DNA of 64,000 nucleotides from Achromobacter dolens (GTDB lineage Bacteria > Pseudomonadota > Gammaproteobacteria > Burkholderiales > Burkholderiaceae_B). The notes below the pieces were generated by a model. The model did not search any database. It was not told the origin of the DNA and saw only the letters and a program-made list of their open reading frames with translations. Location of the stretch: assembly GCF_902859745.1 (NCBI RefSeq), contig NZ_CADIJW010000001.1:186001-250000 (forward strand), in the 5' to 3' direction. The translations under genes and the position numbers were made by a program. Shown here one piece after another: positions 23,300 through 31,578 of the stretch (its first letter is position 1; each line of letters opens with the position of its first letter).

Positions 23300-25092
23300 C
23301 ATTCCACTCCGCCCAGATAGGCTTCCAGCACCGCGGGGTTGTGCTGGATCTCCGCCGGCAGGCCCTCGGCGATCTTCTCGCCGAAGTCCATCACCACCAC
23401 GCGATCGACCAGGCCCATCACGAAATCCATGTCGTGCTCGACCAGCAGGATCGCCATGCCCTCGGCCCGCAGCTTTTTCAGCAACTCGGCCAGTTCGCAT
23501 TTTTCCTGGTAGCGCAGGCCGGCGGCCGGTTCGTCCAGCAGCAGGATGCAGGGATCCGACGCCAGCGCCCGCGCGATCTCCAGGATGCGCTGCTGGCCCA
23601 GCGCCAGCGAGCCGGCCTCGTCGTGCAGGTGTTTGCCCAGGCCGACGCGCTCTACCTGGCGCGCGGCCTCGGCCAGCAGGCGGGCCTCCTCGGCGCGGTC
23701 CAGGCGCCAGGCCGCCGGCAGCACGCCGCGATGGCCGCGCAGGTGGGCGCCGATGGCGACGTTCTCCAGCACGCTCATGCGGCCCAGCAGCCGCACGTGC
23801 TGGAAGGTGCGCGACAGGCCCAGGCGGGCGATGCGGCGCGCGCCGGCGCCGGCCACTGGCTGGCCCAGCAGCGTGACCTGGCCGGAGGTGGGCGTGTCCA
23901 CGCCCGAGATCTGGTTGAACATGGTGCTCTTGCCGGCGCCGTTGGGGCCGATCAGCGCCAGGATCTCGCCGGCGCGGATCTCCAGGTTCATGGCGTTGTT
24001 GGCGACCAGGCCGCCGAACTTGCGGGTCACGTCGACCGCTTTCAGCACCACTTCGCCGCGCGGCGGCATGGGCTTGCGCGGCAGCGGCTCGGCCTGGCTG
24101 TCGATCTGGCGCTGGCGCTTGCGCACCGGCACGCAGCGCGCCAGCACCGGCCACAGGCCGCCGCGGAAGCGGTGCAGCAGCAGCACCATGCCGAAGCCGA
24201 ACACGATCACCTCGAAGTTGCCGGTCTGGCCCAGCAGCTTGGGCAGCCAGTCCTGCAGCCATTGCTTGAGCACCGTGAACACGCCCGCCCCGACCAGCGC
24301 GCCCCACACCTGGCCGGCGCCGCCGATGACGGTCATGAACAGGTACTCGATGCCCATCTGCAGGCCGAACGGATTCGGATTGACGAAACGCTGCATGTGC
24401 GCGTACAGCCAGCCCGAGGCGCAGGCCTGCAACGCCGCGATGATGAAGATCACCATGCGCGAGCGGGCCGTGTCCACGCCCATCGATTCGGCCATGACGC
24501 GGCCGCCCTTGAGGGCGCGGATGGCGCGGCCCTCGCGCGAGTCGAGCAGGTTGCTGGTCGACCACATGGCCACCAGCAGGAAGGCCCAGATCAGGTAGTA
24601 GATCTCATCGCCCTGCGTCAGCGCCCAGCCGAACAGGTGGATGGCCGGCACGTCGGGGATGCCGGTGTGGCCGCCCAGGCCCTCGACCGAGCCGAAGGCG
24701 AAGTACAGCGACAGGCCCCAGGCGATGGTGCCCAGCGGCAGGAAGTGGCCGGACAGCTTGAGCGTGATGGCGCCCAGCAGGTAGGCCACCACCAGGGTCA
24801 GCAGCAGGCCTGCCAGCAGCGTCAGCCAGGGCGAGGCGCCCAACCACGCCAGCCAGGCGGGCAGGGCGTCGGCGCGGGTGGTGAGCAGCGCGGTGGTGTA
24901 GGCGCCGACGCCGACGAAGGCCGCCTGGCCGAAGCTGGTCAGGCCGCCCACGCCGGTCAGCAGCACCAGCCCCAGCGCCACCATGGCGTACAGGCCGATG
25001 TAGTTCAGCAGGGTGACGTAGAACGGCGGCAACGCCAGCGGCGCGGCCGCCAGCAGCGCCAGGAACACGAGGACGAGGTGGCGCGGGGTCAT
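23299..25092 (-). CDS. LivM-LivG fusion: ABC permease fused to ATP-binding domain
   Basis: A 597-residue protein joining two subunits that are usually separate. Residues ~1-335 form a LivM permease with about nine membrane helices and the [16 protein letters not shown] motif (~51-66). After a basic linker (RKRQRQ, ~335), residues ~355-597 form the LivG ATPase with Walker [10 protein letters not shown], the LivG-type [14 protein letters not shown] signature region, and [11 protein letters not shown]. The start ATG 25092 overlaps the livH stop (ATGA), and the end overlaps livF. Such fusions occur in other beta-proteobacteria. A longer upstream reading of the same frame is antisense shadow and is not used. 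Confidence 0.9.
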
Positions 25093-26129
25093 TCTTCTTC
25101 TTCCTCGACGTGGTGGCTTTTCAGGGAACGCCAGAGCAGCACGGGGATGATCAGCGTGAAGACGATGATCTCCTTGTAGGCGCTGGCCCAGAACGAGGAG
25201 AAGGCCTCGATCAGGCCGACCAGCACGGCGCCGGCGGCGGCCAGCGGGTAGCTCACCAGGCCGCCGATGATGGCGCCGACGAAGCCCTTCAGGCTGACCA
25301 TGAAGCCGGAATCGAAATACATGGTGGTGATGGGCGCGATCAGGATGCCCGAGACGGTGCCGATCAGCGCCGCCAGGAAAAACGTGGCCTTGCCGGCGAA
25401 CACCGGCGAAATGCCCATCAGGCGCGCGCCGAGCCGGTTGAAGGCGGCCGCGCGCAATGCTTTGCCGTACATCGAGCGCTCGAAGAACTGGTACAGCACC
25501 ACGATCAGCAGCGCCGACACCGCCACCACCCACAGCGCCTGGCTGTTGACGTTGACCGGACCCAGCGCCAGGCTGGCGTCGCTGAACGGCGCGGTGCGCG
25601 CGCCTTCGGCGCCGAAGGCCAGCAGGCCCAGGCCCACCAGCGCCAGGTGTACGGCGATCGACACGATCAGCAGCACCAGCGTCGAGGCCGAGGCGATCGG
25701 CTGGTAGAACAGGCGATAAAGCTGCGGACCCATCGGCACCACCAGCAGCAGCGTCAGCAGCGCCTGCACGGCCATCGGCAACTGCGCCAGCGGCAGGCGG
25801 TAGAACAGCGCGGCCAGCAGCAGCGGATACACCACCTTGGCGATGATGCGCCACAGCGGCGCGCGGCGTCCCGGCCGCCTGGCGCGCGCCATCAGGTCGG
25901 CCACGGCCTCGGCCAGCGCGAACGCCAGCAGCAGCCACACCAGCAGCACCGGCTTGCCGGCCTGCAGCGCGGCCATGGTGAGCGCGCCGAAGGCGACGAA
26001 CTCGCCCTGGGGGATGAACAGCACGCGGGTAACGGTAAAGACCAGCAGGATGGACAAGGCCAGCAGCGCGTAAATGGCGCCGTTGGTGATGCCATCCTGC
26101 CCGAGTATCAGGGCGATCTGAGCATTCAT
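25089..26129 (-). CDS. livH: Branched-chain amino acid-type ABC permease LivH
   Basis: The first permease of the importer, 346 residues with 8-9 predicted membrane helices. Family markers are [19 protein letters not shown] (~13-31), [11 protein letters not shown] (~40-50) and the C-terminal [20 protein letters not shown] (~284-303), a conserved cytoplasmic coupling region. A polar, Arg-rich segment (~80-95) interrupts the N-terminal part, making it longer than E. coli LivH (~308). The C-terminus ends in a run of glutamates (HHVEEEEE). Translation is coupled to the fused permease-ATPase by a 4-bp overlap. Confidence 0.88.
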   Translation of the reverse strand: MNAQIALILGQDGITNGAIYALLALSILLVFTVTRVLFIPQGEFVAFGALTMAALQAGKPVLLVWLLLAFALAEAVADLMARARRPGRRAPLWRIIAKVVYPLLLAALFYRLPLAQLPMAVQALLTLLLVVPMGPQLYRLFYQPIASASTLVLLIVSIAVHLALVGLGLLAFGAEGARTAPFSDASLALGPVNVNSQALWVVAVSALLIVVLYQFFERSMYGKALRAAAFNRLGARLMGISPVFAGKATFFLAALIGTVSGILIAPITTMYFDSGFMVSLKGFVGAIIGGLVSYPLAAAGAVLVGLIEAFSSFWASAYKEIIVFTLIIPVLLWRSLKSHHVEEEEE

Positions 26130-26172
26130 CGGTACTTCCGGATAAAACGGAAAATCACTGCAGCGGATTTAT

Positions 26173-26250
26173 CCCCCCGAAGCGCTGCGCGCCTCCCCCC
26201 GGGGGGCATGCCTGCGGACCGGCAAAGCCGGCTCCGCGGCATCTCGATGG
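26173..26250 (+). repeat. Short intergenic repeat, copy 1 (about 78 bp)
   Basis: Lies in the 139-bp gap between livK and livH. It shares near-complete sequence with 44481-44559, for example CCCCGAAGCGCTGCGCGC and GCCGGCTCCGCGGCATC. It contains two small hairpins, a C-run/G-run pair (about 26193-26206) and CCGGC-aaa-GCCGG (26219-26231). Both copies sit inside transporter operons. Similar sequences are, from memory, scattered through Burkholderiales genomes. Confidence 0.75.
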
Positions 26251-26268
26251 GGCAGCGTTCAAGGGGGG

Positions 26269-27417
26269 TTACTTGACTAGCGTCCAGTTGCCGTCCTTGA
26301 CGGTGATGAGTTCGCGGCCGCGGTCGTCGAAGCCGCTGTGGTCGGCGGCGCTCATGTTGTAGACGCCCTGGGTGCCGACCAGCTCGCGGGTCTGCTCCAG
26401 CGCGTCGCGCAGCGCGCTGCGGAATTCCTTGGTGCCCGGCTTGCCGGCCTTCTCGGCCAGCGGAATGGCCTTCTCCAGCAGCAGGCCGGCGTCGTAGACG
26501 TTGGCGCCGAAGGTGGCGGGCTTGGAGCCGTTGAGCTTTTCGTAGGCGGCGATGTAGTCGCTGGCGACCTTCTTGGACGGGTTGCTGTCGGGCATTTCCG
26601 GCAGCACCAGCATCAGGCTGGCGGCCAGCACGGTGCCTTCGACCTTCTTGCCGCCGAGCTTGAGGAAGTCGGGCAGCGCGGCGCCGTGGGTCTGGTAGAA
26701 CTTGCCCTTGTAGCCCTGGTCGAACAGCGTCGCCTGCGGCAGCACGCTGGCGGCGCCGGGGGCGGCCACCAGCACGGCGTCGGGCTTGGCCGCCAGGATC
26801 TTCAGCGCCTGGCCGGTGACCGAGCTGTCAAAGCGCAGGTAGCGTTCGTTGGCGGTGATCTTGATGCCCTTTTCGGCCGCCAGGCCGGAGAACACCTTGT
26901 ACCAGTTCTCGCCATACGGATCGTTCAGGCCGATGAAGCCGACCGTCTTGATGCCGGTCTTGGCCATGTGGTCGACCAGCGCGCGGGCGATGATGTCATC
27001 GTTCTGGGTGGTCTTGAAGACCCACTTCTTCTGCTCGTTCATCGGCAGCACCACGGCGGCGGTGCCCACCGGCGCCAGCATCGGCACGCCGGCCTCGGCG
27101 GCGAACTGGATCACGCCCATGGCGTTGGGCGAGCCCGACGGCCCGATCAGGGCGTCCACGTTCTGTTCGGTGATGAGCTTCTTGAAGGCCGTGACCGAGT
27201 TGGTGGAATCGCTGGCGTCGTCCAGCGAGATGTATTCCACGGTCAGGTCGCCGATCTTCTTGGGCAGCAGCGGCACGGTGTTCTTTTGCGGGATGCCGAC
27301 CAGCGCGGTGGGGCCGGTGGACGAGGTGACCACGCCGACCTTGACCTGGGCCAGGACGGGCAGGGAGACCAGCGTGGCCAGCACGGCGGCGGCCAGGGGG
27401 AGTTTCTTCGACAGCAT
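26269..27417 (-). CDS. Branched-chain amino acid-type ABC transporter, periplasmic binding protein
   Basis: A 382-residue periplasmic receptor of the LivJ/LivK (peripla_BP_6) family. A signal peptide (MLSKKLPLAAAVLATLVSLP, cleaved after ALA-Q at ~24) is followed by VKVGVVTSSTGPTALVGIPQ, typical of the first lobe. ATG 27417 is chosen because GGAGG lies 7 bp upstream; a longer frame starting at 27501 would bury the signal peptide. It heads the livK-livH-livMG-livF gene order. Since it abuts an aromatic catabolic cluster on the same strand (163-bp gap), the ligand could be an aromatic acid rather than an amino acid; this is inference. Confidence 0.88.
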   Translation of the reverse strand: MLSKKLPLAAAVLATLVSLPVLAQVKVGVVTSSTGPTALVGIPQKNTVPLLPKKIGDLTVEYISLDDASDSTNSVTAFKKLITEQNVDALIGPSGSPNAMGVIQFAAEAGVPMLAPVGTAAVVLPMNEQKKWVFKTTQNDDIIARALVDHMAKTGIKTVGFIGLNDPYGENWYKVFSGLAAEKGIKITANERYLRFDSSVTGQALKILAAKPDAVLVAAPGAASVLPQATLFDQGYKGKFYQTHGAALPDFLKLGGKKVEGTVLAASLMLVLPEMPDSNPSKKVASDYIAAYEKLNGSKPATFGANVYDAGLLLEKAIPLAEKAGKPGTKEFRSALRDALEQTRELVGTQGVYNMSAADHSGFDDRGRELITVKDGNWTLVK

Positions 27418-27580
27418 GGCAAAACCTCCGGATAGGGGGCAGAGTGGGTGCGGCTGGAAAACGGAGAAAACGGATACCGCGGAAATTGCTTTTGGTTTCA
27501 ACTTTCTGGCACTGCACTGTAGACGCGGTCTGCGTGCTTACCTATCCGTCAAAACCCGAAGCGGATGCGTGGGACGCCGG

Positions 27581-28309
27581 TCAGATGGTGATGGAACTGA
27601 CGCTGGCGCCGCCGCAGACGAACAGCGTCTGGCCGGTGACGAAGCTGTTGGCCGGGTCGGCGAAGAACATCACCGCCCGCGCCACGTCGTCCGAGCGTCC
27701 CAGGCGCTTGACCGGGATGCCGTTGGCAAGCTGCTTTTCGCGTTCGCTGCCGGGTTCGATCACTTCGTAGAACATGTCGGTCTGGATCGGGCCGGGCGCC
27801 ACCACGTTGACGGTGATGCCATGGGGCGCCAGTTCCAGCGACCAGGTGCGCGCCATGCCGACCATGCCGGCCTTGGTGGCGGAATAAGCGGTGCGGGTGG
27901 GCAGGCCCAGCGCGCCGCGCGAGGACATCATGACGATGCGGCCGAAATGGCGTTCCTGCATGCCGGGCAAGGCCGCCTGCACCAGGCTGATGGCCGCGCC
28001 CAGGTGGATCTGGGTCAGGCCGTGCAGTTCCTCCTGGGTCACCTGCGGCAGCAGGTTGGGCCAGATGACGCCGGCGTTGTGGATGACATGGCTGACCGGA
28101 AAGCGCGCCGCGATCTCGGCGCCGGCCTGGGCCGTAGCGTCGGCGTCCAGCAGGTCGACCTGCACGTTGTGCAGGCGCGGGTGGCTGAAGTCGGCGGCGC
28201 GGCGCGCCATCGAGATCACTTCGTAGCCGGCTTCGAGCATGCTGCGGCAGATTTCGGCGCCGATGCCGGCGCTGCCGCCGGTGACGATGGCGACGTTGGT
28301 TTGCGTCAT
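27581..28309 (-). CDS. Short-chain dehydrogenase/reductase
   Basis: A 242-residue classical SDR. The cofactor loop TGGSAGIG (~10-17), NAG motif (HNAGVIW, ~75) and the catalytic S ... YxxxK set (MMSSRG, then AYSATKAG, ~130-150) are all intact, so it should be an active NAD(P)H oxidoreductase. It is the last gene of the minus-strand catabolic cluster, 38 bp after the cyclase gene. In the proposed indole-acetate route it might interconvert isatin and dioxindole, or act on a side intermediate. That role is a guess from position; the family cannot be narrowed from sequence. Confidence 0.85.
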   Translation of the reverse strand: MTQTNVAIVTGGSAGIGAEICRSMLEAGYEVISMARRAADFSHPRLHNVQVDLLDADATAQAGAEIAARFPVSHVIHNAGVIWPNLLPQVTQEELHGLTQIHLGAAISLVQAALPGMQERHFGRIVMMSSRGALGLPTRTAYSATKAGMVGMARTWSLELAPHGITVNVVAPGPIQTDMFYEVIEPGSEREKQLANGIPVKRLGRSDDVARAVMFFADPANSFVTGQTLFVCGGASVSSITI

Positions 28310-28347
28310 GGTGAATCCCCCTGTGTTCTGTTGTTCTTGACGGCCGC

Positions 28348-29133
28348 TCAGGCGCGCGGCGCCAGCGCCAGCACCCGCAGCGGGCTGCCCGAGCCGCTGC
28401 GGATCTTGAGCGGCGCCGAGAAGATCACCGCGCCGGTGGGCGGCAGCTGGTCCAGGTTGGTCAGGCACTGCAGGCCGTAGCGGTTGTTGCCGTGCATGAA
28501 GTAGTGGCAGGGGTAGGGCGGATTCAGGTGATGGGCCTGACCGGCGTCGGTGCCCACCGATTCGGTGCCGAAGCCGTGCACGTCGCGTTCCTTGATCAAC
28601 CACGGCACCACCTCGGCGTCGGGGCCGGGCGAATGGGCGCCGTCTTCCTGCATGTTCAGGTATTCGGCCGGCTTGGCGCGCTTGGACCAGTCGGTGCGCA
28701 TCAGCACCCAGGAACGGGCCGGGATGCGGCCATGCTGTTCCTCCCACTTCTTGACGAAGTCGATGGTCAGCAGGAAGTCCGGGTTGTCGCGCGCCTCGGC
28801 CGAACAGTCGATGACGCAGGCGCCGGCGATGAAGGCCTCGACCGGGATGGTGTCGACGGTGTTGTCGGGTTGGTCCTTGCCGGTGACCCAGTGCACCGGC
28901 GCGTCGAAGTGGGTGCCGGTGTGCTCGGAGCACGAGAAATTGTTCCAGTACCAGGCCGGGCCGCGCTCGTCATAGCGCGAGATCTCCTCGATGCGGAACG
29001 GCCAGGCCTGGCCGAATTCCGGCGGCAGCACGATGGTCGGGAATTCCGGCGTCAGCGTCTCGGTCAGGTCCACCAGGCGGATGCGGCCCGACACCAGTTC
29101 GGTCATGAATTGGGCAAGTATGGGTTGGCTCAT
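28348..29133 (-). CDS. Cyclase-family hydrolase (isatin hydrolase / kynurenine formamidase family)
   Basis: A 261-residue metal-dependent hydrolase of the cyclase superfamily. The signature HTGTHFDAPVHW (~70-81) supplies the His/Asp metal ligands seen in isatin hydrolase and in bacterial KynB. A second conserved zone, ESVGTDAGQAHH, lies near 200. ATG 29133 has an AGGAG site 6-7 bp upstream. Family members open cyclic amides (isatin to isatinate) or hydrolyse N-formylkynurenine. The neighbouring oxygenase, CoA-ligase and keto-acid oxidoreductase make isatin hydrolysis an attractive reading; N-formylkynurenine is less likely because no kynureninase or tryptophan dioxygenase gene is present. Confidence 0.82.
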   Translation of the reverse strand: MSQPILAQFMTELVSGRIRLVDLTETLTPEFPTIVLPPEFGQAWPFRIEEISRYDERGPAWYWNNFSCSEHTGTHFDAPVHWVTGKDQPDNTVDTIPVEAFIAGACVIDCSAEARDNPDFLLTIDFVKKWEEQHGRIPARSWVLMRTDWSKRAKPAEYLNMQEDGAHSPGPDAEVVPWLIKERDVHGFGTESVGTDAGQAHHLNPPYPCHYFMHGNNRYGLQCLTNLDQLPPTGAVIFSAPLKIRSGSGSPLRVLALAPRA

Positions 29134-29164
29134 CTGTTGCTCCTTTGGTTTTCGTGTCGGGGCG

Positions 29165-30406
29165 TCAGGCGCCCAGTTCCCGTTCCAGTCCCTTGGGGTT
29201 CTCCGCCAGCCGCGCGCGGAATTCCTGTGCCACGTCGCCGACGTACACGTCCTCGACGCCATCCTTCAGCGCACGCACGATGGCGCTCGCGATGGCCGTG
29301 GGCGCCACGCGCGGGGGCGGCGTGCGCTGCTCCCATTCGTGGTCGACCGGGCCGGGGAACACGTTCACCACCCGCACGCCGGACGGCCGCATTTCGGCGC
29401 GCAGGCATTGCGCCAGCGACAGCGCGGCAGCCTTGGAGGCAGACCACATGCCGCGCGCCGGCAGGTTGAGGTGGGCGTAGATCGACAGCACGTTGACCCA
29501 GGCCGTGGCGTTGTTGACGCCGTCGGCGGCGCGGCCGCACAGCGCCGGGCCGAAGCCCTGCGCCAGCCGCATCAGGCCCAGCACATTGACGTCCAGCGCG
29601 TCGCGCGCGGTGTTGACGTCCTTGCGGCCGAGCAGGCCGCCTTCGCGTTCCAGGTCGGCGGTGTTGACCAGGATCTCGACCTTGCCGCCGATCGACGCGG
29701 CGGCGCGTTCGACCGAGTCGCTGTCGGTCACGTCCAGCGCCAGCGCCTGCACCCGTGGATCGGCCGCCAGCGCGTCGAAGCCGGCGTCGCGGCGCCAGGC
29801 CTGCGGATCGCCCAGGAACACGGTCGGGCAGCCGGCGTCGAGCAGGGCGCGCGCCACCGCCTGGCCCACCGCCGACTTGCCGTCGGTGACCAGCGCCCGG
29901 CGGAATTTTGGATCGCACGAGGTCTCGCGCAGGGTCTTGTCGTCTTCCATATTGGGCGTATTCCTTTCGGGCAGGGCGATCATCACGGCCTGGCCGCCGC
30001 GGTCGAGCTTGAGCGCCAGCCGCACGCGGGCGCCGTCGGCGCAATCCTGGTGCACGTGCGCCACCACCGGCGGGCCGGCGTCCATGCGCACCGTGCCCAC
30101 CCGCCACGGCAGGCGTTCACGGAAATAGAGGTCGTTGCTGTGATGCAGCGTGGTGCTGACCAGCAGCACGCCGCTGGGATCCACCGGCCGCCACGGCAGG
30201 CGTTCCGACAGGCAATGACCGCAGACCTCGCGCGGCGGGTACTGCACGGCGCCGCAATCGGCGCAGGTCTGCAGCTCGAAGCGGCCTTCGGCGGCCGCGG
30301 CCGTCAGGCCCAGGGCGGCGCGGCTGCGGGCGCCCGGCGGCAGGGTCGGCTGGCGCGTGCGCGCCACGGGGTTCTTGCGCGGCGGCTTGGCTAGCGGCTC
30401 GGTCAT
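29165..30406 (-). CDS. DUF35 (zinc ribbon/OB-fold) protein fused to an SDR domain lacking the catalytic Tyr
   Basis: A 413-residue fusion. Residues ~40-145 are a DUF35 unit: a zinc ribbon with C48, C51, C62 and C65 followed by an OB-fold. Residues ~165-413 are an SDR domain. The SDR half is degenerate. The cofactor loop reads TDGKSAVG instead of TGxxxGxG, and the YxxxK motif is replaced by WSASK (Trp for the catalytic Tyr), though serine (VLSIYA) and lysine remain. The start overlaps the thiolase-fold gene stop by 4 bp (ATGA). DUF35 proteins pair with thiolase-fold enzymes and bind acyl-CoA, so the first half is the likely partner of the next protein; the SDR half may be structural or bind a ligand. 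Confidence 0.82.
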   Translation of the reverse strand: MTEPLAKPPRKNPVARTRQPTLPPGARSRAALGLTAAAAEGRFELQTCADCGAVQYPPREVCGHCLSERLPWRPVDPSGVLLVSTTLHHSNDLYFRERLPWRVGTVRMDAGPPVVAHVHQDCADGARVRLALKLDRGGQAVMIALPERNTPNMEDDKTLRETSCDPKFRRALVTDGKSAVGQAVARALLDAGCPTVFLGDPQAWRRDAGFDALAADPRVQALALDVTDSDSVERAAASIGGKVEILVNTADLEREGGLLGRKDVNTARDALDVNVLGLMRLAQGFGPALCGRAADGVNNATAWVNVLSIYAHLNLPARGMWSASKAAALSLAQCLRAEMRPSGVRVVNVFPGPVDHEWEQRTPPPRVAPTAIASAIVRALKDGVEDVYVGDVAQEFRARLAENPKGLERELGA

Positions 30407-31578
30407 GCGTCGCTCCTGGCCAGGATGGCCGCGGCGGTGCACAGCCCGCGGTCGTAGTTGATCATGCCGAAGCCGCTGACCAGGCCCAGGCGCGCGTCGG
30501 CCACCTGCGTGCCGCCGGCCGTGCCGGTCAACTGGCGCAGCGCCTCGACCATGCCGAGGTAGCCGCCGGCGGCGCCGGCCTGGCCCACCGACAACTGCCC
30601 GCCGTTGGTGTTGAAGGGGAAGCTGCCGTCGATGGTGAAGGTGTTGGCGCGCACGAATTGCGGCGCTTCGCCCTTGGCGCAGAAGCCCAGGTCTTCCATC
30701 TGCATCAGGTTGATGACCGGGTAGTCGTCGTAGGCCTGCAGGAAGTCCATGTCGGCCGGCGCCGCGTCCGCCATGCCGTAGAGTTCGTCGATGTCCATGG
30801 TCCAGCCGCCGCGGGTCTGGATCGGGTCCTCGATCCAGGCGTTGTGGCGCTCGATGGTGGACAGGATGCGGGCGTAGGGCAGGTTCAGCGCCCGCGCCCG
30901 GTCTTCGCTCATCACCAGGAAGCCGTCGGCGCCAGCGCAGGGCATGACGCAGTCGAACAGGTGGATCGGGTCGGTGATGACGCGCGCGTCCAGGTATTGC
31001 TTGAGCGTCAGCGGCTTCTTCATCAGCGCGTGCGGATAGCGCAGCGCGTTGTCGCGCTGCGCCACGCAAACCTTGCCGAAGTCCTCGCGAGTGGCGCCGG
31101 TGCTGCGCATGTAGTGCGCGGTCAGCAGCGCGAAGCTGGCGTTGGGGCCGCCCGCGCCATAGGGGTAAACCGCGTCCTGGGCGAAGCGCGAGAACTGGCT
31201 GACGGTGTTGCGGAACGAGTCGACCTGGTTGGTGTCGCCCGCGATGCAGGCGACGATGCCGGCGTCGCCCGCCTGCACCGCGCGCGCGGCGCGGCGCAGC
31301 GCGGCCACGCCGCTGGCGCCGCCCATGGGGATGTGGTCGAGCCAGCGCGGGCTCATGCCCAGGTGCTGCGTCAGGCCCACGGCGGTGTCCGGCGCCAGCG
31401 TGAAGCTGGACACGCACAGGCCGTCGACGTCGGTCTTGGCGATGCCGGCCTGGCGGATCAGCGCGCCCAGCGCGCGGCCCAGCCACCAATGCGCGGCATG
31501 GGTGGAATAGCGCTCGTACGGAATGCTGACGGGCAGGGCCGCCACCACGCCGTCGTAGCGGGCGCGCGGCGGGGTCAT
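30403..31578 (-). CDS. Thiolase-fold protein without the thiolase cysteine, probable aldolase subunit
   Basis: A 391-residue member of the SCP-x/lipid-transfer thiolase group. The nucleophile position, normally C in the (C/N)xSG block, is alanine here (PMGGASGVAAL, A88). The C-terminal GHP histidine is replaced (SVGQAGAAGG), and the last CxG cysteine is serine/glycine (LVSGFGMIN). It therefore should not perform classical thiolysis. In steroid side-chain degradation, Ltp2-type thiolase-fold proteins of this kind form a complex with a DUF35 protein and act as retro-aldolases on beta-hydroxyacyl-CoA. A DUF35 fusion protein is encoded immediately downstream with 4-bp overlap, and a CoA-ligase upstream with 4-bp overlap, matching that scheme. 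Confidence 0.83.
   Translation of the reverse strand: MTPPRARYDGVVAALPVSIPYERYSTHAAHWWLGRALGALIRQAGIAKTDVDGLCVSSFTLAPDTAVGLTQHLGMSPRWLDHIPMGGASGVAALRRAARAVQAGDAGIVACIAGDTNQVDSFRNTVSQFSRFAQDAVYPYGAGGPNASFALLTAHYMRSTGATREDFGKVCVAQRDNALRYPHALMKKPLTLKQYLDARVITDPIHLFDCVMPCAGADGFLVMSEDRARALNLPYARILSTIERHNAWIEDPIQTRGGWTMDIDELYGMADAAPADMDFLQAYDDYPVINLMQMEDLGFCAKGEAPQFVRANTFTIDGSFPFNTNGGQLSVGQAGAAGGYLGMVEALRQLTGTAGGTQVADARLGLVSGFGMINYDRGLCTAAAILARSDA

Noticed and set aside
29165-31489. A 774-residue reading through the thiolase-fold gene
   Set aside because: Its first 361 residues are an out-of-frame Arg/Pro/Gly-rich translation of the thiolase-fold gene; ATG 30406 with ATGA overlap is the real start.
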